Positions 60,087 through 64,000 of a stretch of DNA of 64,000 bases are shown here, piece after piece. Within the stretch, counting starts at the first letter, position 1, and each line of letters opens with the position of its first letter. The position numbers and the translations under genes were made by a program. The stretch spans positions 59,147-123,146 of the forward strand of contig DFCS01000024.1 in the NCBI GenBank assembly GCA_002367105.1, written 5' to 3'. The notes under the pieces are model-generated. The model worked only from the letters and a program-made list of their open reading frames with translations. It searched no databases and was not told where the DNA came from. Source of the DNA: Hungatella sp. UBA3048 (GTDB lineage Bacteria > Bacillota > Clostridia > Lachnospirales > Lachnospiraceae).

Positions 60087-61396
60087 AGGGAGACAGAACG
60101 AAGCCTTCCCATGTAAAAAACGCATCCCAGGATCAGGGTCCCGGAAAGAAGGAAGAGCAGCTGCATTCCGGTTATGGGAAGTCCCCCTATTTCCAGGGTA
60201 GGAAAGACCCTGAGTAGGAAGGCTCCAAGAAGGGTGGAAAGAAAACCGCAAAGCCCTGCATAGGAGGAATTGGAACTGACATAAAGCACCCGTTTTTCCG
60301 CAGGGGCATAGTGATACTGAAGGTTAAAGACGGATATGGCAATGCCTCCCCAGGCAGCTCCGGACAATGCCTGCAAAATAGGCTGAAGGGTATAGCAGGT
60401 CTCCGGGGTCATGAAAAGCCAGCTGGCATGGACAAGTCCCAGCATACCCATGGAACAGCGGGCTGCCAAAAGCCAGGAAGTAGCATCGGCCAGACGCCCC
60501 CAGAGCCAAGCCGCCAAAACCCGGACGGTTGAGGAAATGAGGCCTAAAAAGGTGATGTATGTATAATCTAACTTAAGTCCGGTGACCATGTATACGCTGA
60601 AAAAAGGACCTGCGATCTGAAGGGCCAGGTTCCAGAACATATAGGTAAGCATGACCTTCCGGTATTCCTTGTCGGCCAATGGCTTCCATAATGCATCCTG
60701 GAGCTTTTGGCGGTGGGGAAGGCTTTCCGGTTCACTGATAGAGGAGAGACACCAGAAATCCATGCAGGCGACGAAAAATACTACAGTCCCTACCACTAAA
60801 AATCCGGTCTGTTCCATGGAAAAGCTGCGGAACCGGTCCATGACCCAGCCCATGGTAAGGCTTAAGATGGTGGAAAAGGCAAAAGCAAAGGAATCCTTTT
60901 TTCCCAGATAGTTTCCCCTCATGTGTTGGGGAACAAGCTGCAGGATCCAGTTTCCTGTCCCGGTTCCGATAAAGGCTCCAAAAAAATGAGCGACTCCATA
61001 AATAGTAATTGCCGCTGCCAGGCGAAGTCCGGGATTTTTAATAAACAGGGGCACAAAAAAGACGGAAGCCAGAAGGAGCCTGTGAATAAAAGAAAAACTG
61101 GAAATCAGGCATTTTTTCCGGCAGAGGCTTTCCAAAAGGATGGAGGAAAACATCTGAAGAGTACAGAGAAGTACCGGGATGGAACCGATGATTCCATTTA
61201 TGGAATCCGTGGCTCCCAGTGAATTGGCATAACCGGAGAGGAATGCTCCGGTGGTCAGTGTAACAATTCCATTGGCGCAGCAACCCTCTGCAATAAAGAG
61301 TCTTCTGCCTTTGGTAAAATCTTCTTCTGTCATAGTAGTTCCGCTGAAATAGGTGCGGGACACTTTTTCTTTTAAGAGTAATACTGCTTCAATCAT
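60083..61396 (-). CDS. MFS-type transporter
   Basis: 437 residues with about 12 membrane helices. ATG 61396 is chosen, with CGGAAG ahead; the longer frame to 61510 adds a non-hydrophobic N-terminus. After a soluble start (EEDFTKGRRLFIAEG) the first helices run GIVTLTTGAFLSGYA and GIIGSIPVLLCTL. The substrate is unknown. Its position beside the arabinose genes, which otherwise lack a transporter here, makes arabinose or an arabinoside a candidate, but it may belong with the divergent AraC regulator. Confidence 0.82.
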   Translation of the reverse strand: MIEAVLLLKEKVSRTYFSGTTMTEEDFTKGRRLFIAEGCCANGIVTLTTGAFLSGYANSLGATDSINGIIGSIPVLLCTLQMFSSILLESLCRKKCLISSFSFIHRLLLASVFFVPLFIKNPGLRLAAAITIYGVAHFFGAFIGTGTGNWILQLVPQHMRGNYLGKKDSFAFAFSTILSLTMGWVMDRFRSFSMEQTGFLVVGTVVFFVACMDFWCLSSISEPESLPHRQKLQDALWKPLADKEYRKVMLTYMFWNLALQIAGPFFSVYMVTGLKLDYTYITFLGLISSTVRVLAAWLWGRLADATSWLLAARCSMGMLGLVHASWLFMTPETCYTLQPILQALSGAAWGGIAISVFNLQYHYAPAEKRVLYVSSNSSYAGLCGFLSTLLGAFLLRVFPTLEIGGLPITGMQLLFLLSGTLILGCVFYMGRLRSVSL

Positions 61397-61565
61397 TGAA
61401 CTTCCGTGACATAACTGCCACAATCCCCTTTTCTTTTTGTTAGATATCTGATATTCTGTTTTTAAAGGTTTTCCTCTCTCTATATTGCCAGTATAATGGA
61501 AGGGATACAAGAGGAAAAAGAAGCGAAAAACTGGAGGATTCCGACCGAGGTGACAGGAGGAAACG

Positions 61566-62381
61566 ATGGAACATTACTTAAATTTAAAGGCAATACTTCC
61601 GGTGAGGGCGTTAAATGCAGGATATCTGGTGACAGGCGGAAAGGGACGTCATGCGGACCGGGTCATGGATTCCTTTGAGATCATCTATGTAAATTCCGGG
61701 ATCTTGGGGATTGCCGAAGAGGATATAACATATAACGTGGAGGAAGGGGAAGCGCTGATTCTGTTTCCCGGAAGGCATCACTGGGGGACTAGAGAGTTTG
61801 AGGAAGATTTGAATTTTTACTGGCTTCATTTTCACCTGGAAGAAGAGGCTGTGAGAATTGGACGCGATATTATGTCCCTGCCTCAGCTCATCCGTATCAG
61901 AAAGCCGGAGCAGTTTGAGGAACTTTTCCGCCGCTTTATCAAACGGCAGGATGTCTTAAGGGGCGACCGGACCATCTTAAACCTGGTGCTTTTAGAGCTG
62001 CTGTGCGAGCTCAGTGATTCTCTTTCTCCAATGGAAGTGACCGGGCAGAAAGTGCTTTTGGCAAACCAAGCGGGACAGTATATCAGGAATCACTTTGAAG
62101 AGCCTTTATCCTCTTCCATACTGGCCGATAAGCTGGATTGCAGCCCGGACTATTTAGGACGAGTCTACAATGCGGTCTATGGGAAGACTCTAACGGAGGG
62201 GATCCACGAGGCACGGCTTAATAAGGCGTGCAGAATGCTCATAGAGACGAACCAGACAGGAAATGAAATTGCTTACCAGTGTGGATATCAGGATGTGGAT
62301 TATTTCAGAAGGATCTTTAAAAGGTATATGGGAATAACTCCAAAGGAATACCGACAGACTTATCGTCTGGTTGGAAGATAA
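61566..62381 (+). CDS. AraC-family transcriptional regulator, divergent from the MFS gene
   Basis: 271 residues. An N-terminal cupin-like domain (DSFEIIYVNSGILGIAEEDITYNVEEGEALILFPGRHHWGTR, by position about 36-78) is followed by two helix-turn-helix motifs (LADKLDCSPDYLGRVYNAVYG and IAYQCGYQDVDYFRRIFKRYMGITPKEYR). CAGGAGGAAACG precedes the ATG. It likely controls the divergent transporter gene; the gap between them is about 170 bases. Confidence 0.92.
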   Translation: MEHYLNLKAILPVRALNAGYLVTGGKGRHADRVMDSFEIIYVNSGILGIAEEDITYNVEEGEALILFPGRHHWGTREFEEDLNFYWLHFHLEEEAVRIGRDIMSLPQLIRIRKPEQFEELFRRFIKRQDVLRGDRTILNLVLLELLCELSDSLSPMEVTGQKVLLANQAGQYIRNHFEEPLSSSILADKLDCSPDYLGRVYNAVYGKTLTEGIHEARLNKACRMLIETNQTGNEIAYQCGYQDVDYFRRIFKRYMGITPKEYRQTYRLVGR

Positions 62382-62420
62382 AAAAGCGGCAGGGGAGGAG
62401 TGCTCACCTTGCCGCTTTTC
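62382..62420. terminator. Bidirectional terminator between convergent AraC genes
   Basis: AAAAGCGGCAGGGGAGG pairs with CACCTTGCCGCTTTT; the right arm is the 3' end of the minus-strand gene. Confidence 0.85.
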
Positions 62421-63249
62421 TGTATTCTGCGGGAGAAATTCCGGTTTGTTTTTTAAAGATACGGCTGAAATATAAGGGATTGTCATAGCCGACAATGCTG
62501 CCGATTTCCCCGATGCCGTAGTCAGTGCTTTCAAGCAGCTCCTGGGCTTTTTTCACCCGGATGGAGGTTAGGTACCTGCGGGGAGGCATTCCGGCGTACT
62601 GCTTAAAGCTGCGGATAAACCAGCAGGTGCTCATATGCAGCTCTTTGGCATAATGGTCGATTTCGATATCGGTCGATAAGTTCTCGTGAAAATAATGGAT
62701 CGCTTTTTCCATTTCTTTCTGAATTTCAGTTTTTAGAAATCCCCCTTCCTCCCTTTGTCTCTTTAAAAGCAGGAAAAGCTGCATGAGATGAAGGGTTGCC
62801 AACTCCTCGAAACAAGGACGGGGGAGCTGGAGTTCACGGATTATGGAAAGGAATAATTCCTGGTATTTGGATGAAACACCGGTGTAAAGGATCCTGCTGT
62901 CATGAAAGCCAGCCTGGGTGGCGTAATCTTCGGCTTCTTTACCAGTAAAATGAAGCCAGAATACTTCTGGCTTATCTTCCAGATAATAGGCATACTTCTG
63001 GGGTTCGCCAGGTTTATAAAGTACCATATTCCCAGCAGGGACTTCTACGGTCTCATTTTGGAAGGAAAACCATGCATTTCCTGATGCGACGTATAAAAGC
63101 TGATAATCAGGACGTCCCAATGGCCGTATGGTGGACATGACGGGGTGGGTAATCAGGCGGTAGACGCCGCTGCTGTTTGCCTTAACAGGAAGAGTGATGT
63201 CCTCCAGCTCGTCGTCCGTCAGATTCATATAGCCTGTGTTGGTATACAT
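62404..63249 (-). CDS. AraC-family transcriptional regulator
   Basis: 281 residues from ATG 63249, with AAAGGAG 7 bases ahead. N-terminal cupin domain (PDYQLLYVASGNAWFSFQNETVEVPAGNMVLYKPGEPQKY, by position about 45-84); C-terminal double HTH with YAKELHMSTCWFIRSFKQYAGMPPRRYL and IGSIVGYDNPLYFSRIFKKQTGISPAEYR. Both AraC proteins here resemble sugar-responsive regulators, but the targets of this one are not in view; the adjacent 560-base gap has no gene. Confidence 0.92.
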   Translation of the reverse strand: MYTNTGYMNLTDDELEDITLPVKANSSGVYRLITHPVMSTIRPLGRPDYQLLYVASGNAWFSFQNETVEVPAGNMVLYKPGEPQKYAYYLEDKPEVFWLHFTGKEAEDYATQAGFHDSRILYTGVSSKYQELFLSIIRELQLPRPCFEELATLHLMQLFLLLKRQREEGGFLKTEIQKEMEKAIHYFHENLSTDIEIDHYAKELHMSTCWFIRSFKQYAGMPPRRYLTSIRVKKAQELLESTDYGIGEIGSIVGYDNPLYFSRIFKKQTGISPAEYRKAAR

Positions 63250-63808
63250 ATCTAGTCTCCTTTGTTTATTTACGGGAAGGCAATGAGTCAAAGGTTTACT
63301 GGCTTGATCTTTGGGACTGCTGTTGGAGTTTGGCAGTAACGTAAGTCCGCAGTGCAGCGGGCGAATCCTGTGGTCGCTTAATCATTGCTTTCGTAAACAG
63401 TTTATACGTTATTGACAAAGATTTCAATGATGAATTTTGTTATTATTATTTATATATGGAGTTATTTTGAATAAGCGAAGGTACTCTATGATCAAAGTAG
63501 AGAGTATGCAGATAAGTTATGGGGATTTATGCAAAAATTTGATAGAGCGGATGGAATGGAGATATAGTGGAATAGTTAAAAACTGAAATATATCATTTTT
63601 TAATTTGCGGGAGATATTCAGTAGCTGTTAAATTGAAATATAGGTTGAGCCAGCAGGGAATATAAATTAAACCCCGCTGACTTAGCTGTAATTCTTAAAC
63701 ATTGCTCTGACTTTTTAATATACAGATTTTTGGTACATATTCACTTTATCAATTTGGTATTTGATGCAAATGGATAGGCTAGATGTGATTAATTAATGCG
63801 GTGGGAGA
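63250..63808. other. AT-rich gene-free region before the cold-shock gene
   Basis: No supported gene was found on either strand. TTGACA at 63410-63415 lacks a good -10. An imperfect hairpin (CAGCAGGG with CCCCGCTG) lies near 63649-63681. Confidence 0.5.
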
Positions 63809-64000
63809 TTATGCGATGTGAACATTAACAGCCTGAAGGCCACGATTGCCTGTGGTTGTTTCAAAAACAACTGACTGGCCATCTTCTAATGATTTGTAAC
63901 CTTCCATAGCAAGACCGGAGAAATGAACGAAAACATCATTACCTTCTTCATCGCAAATAAAACCGAACCCCTTTTGTGCATTAAACCATTTCACTGTACC
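63809..64000 (-). CDS. Cold-shock domain protein (CspA family), 5' end beyond the window
   Basis: The frame is open to the edge; 63 residues are visible, beginning GTVKWFNAQKGFGFI. The two RNA-binding motifs KGFGFI and DVFVHFS are intact, and the C-terminus GLQAVNVHIA is normal. Only the first two or three residues should be missing. The protein is a small OB-fold RNA chaperone. Confidence 0.95.
   Translation of the reverse strand, partial: GTVKWFNAQKGFGFICDEEGNDVFVHFSGLAMEGYKSLEDGQSVVFETTTGNRGLQAVNVHIA

Noticed and set aside
63250..63808. Hidden gene in the gap before the cold-shock gene
   Set aside because: All frames are short, without ribosome sites or recognisable protein features.

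Overview
The window looks like chromosomal DNA of a low-to-mid GC Firmicute of class Clostridia, most likely a Lachnospiraceae member of the Lacrimispora / former Clostridium cluster XIVa type (inference from gene families, AGGAGG-type ribosome sites, TTGACA/TATAAT promoters and many strong intrinsic terminators). No rRNA, tRNA, CRISPR array, transposase or prophage gene was recognised. About 52 protein genes are supported, one cut by each window edge.

Layout. 1-3.7 kb: end of an oligopeptide/dipeptide ABC importer (two ATPases), then a YkfC-like NlpC/P60 peptidase and a beta-lactamase-fold hydrolase, both without signal peptides, which together suggest uptake and cytosolic breakdown of cell-wall peptides. 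3.8-11.5 kb: a ferric-type (AfuA/FbpB/FbpC) ABC importer followed by a second lipoprotein binding protein, a YesM-type histidine kinase and an AraC-type response regulator; this reads as an importer with its own three-part sensing system. 11.6-20.6 kb: a HAD phosphatase and YczE-like membrane protein divergent from a Crp/Fnr regulator, a YgjP-type metallopeptidase, a receptor-like protein without signalling tip, recJ, glyA and an orphan motAB pair. 20.6-27.2 kb: a DUF1540 mini-protein, a purine permease, an RmlD-like reductase and a three-subunit xanthine dehydrogenase-type molybdenum hydroxylase. 27.4-31.8 kb: a MacB/YknYZ-like ABC exporter with a MacA/YknX-like adaptor. 31.8-34.9 kb: a secreted repeat protein and a conserved unknown gene pair. 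35-45 kb: a giant 2-hydroxyacyl-CoA dehydratase activase-like protein, CorA, a rhomboid-like zinc-ribbon membrane protein, pyruvate kinase, a diaminopimelate decarboxylase and an AT-rich orphan gene. 45.2-49 kb: an M20 deacylase, a subtilase without leader, and a BBE-type flavoprotein. 49.1-54.6 kb: recA (with SOS box), recX, rny and a D-Ala-D-Ala carboxypeptidase. 55-63.3 kb: an L-arabinose operon araA-araB-araD-araR with an AraR-like operator, then an MFS transporter and two AraC regulators. 63.8 kb to the edge: a cold-shock protein.

No clearly new large system was found. The best leads are the binding protein-kinase-regulator module beside the ferric-type importer, a degenerate copy of the rny 3' end and terminator inside the dacF leader, a G11 tract just downstream of a TATAAT box, the tightly overlapping peptidase/receptor-like/recJ trio, and several uncharacterised operator-like dyads and structured leaders.
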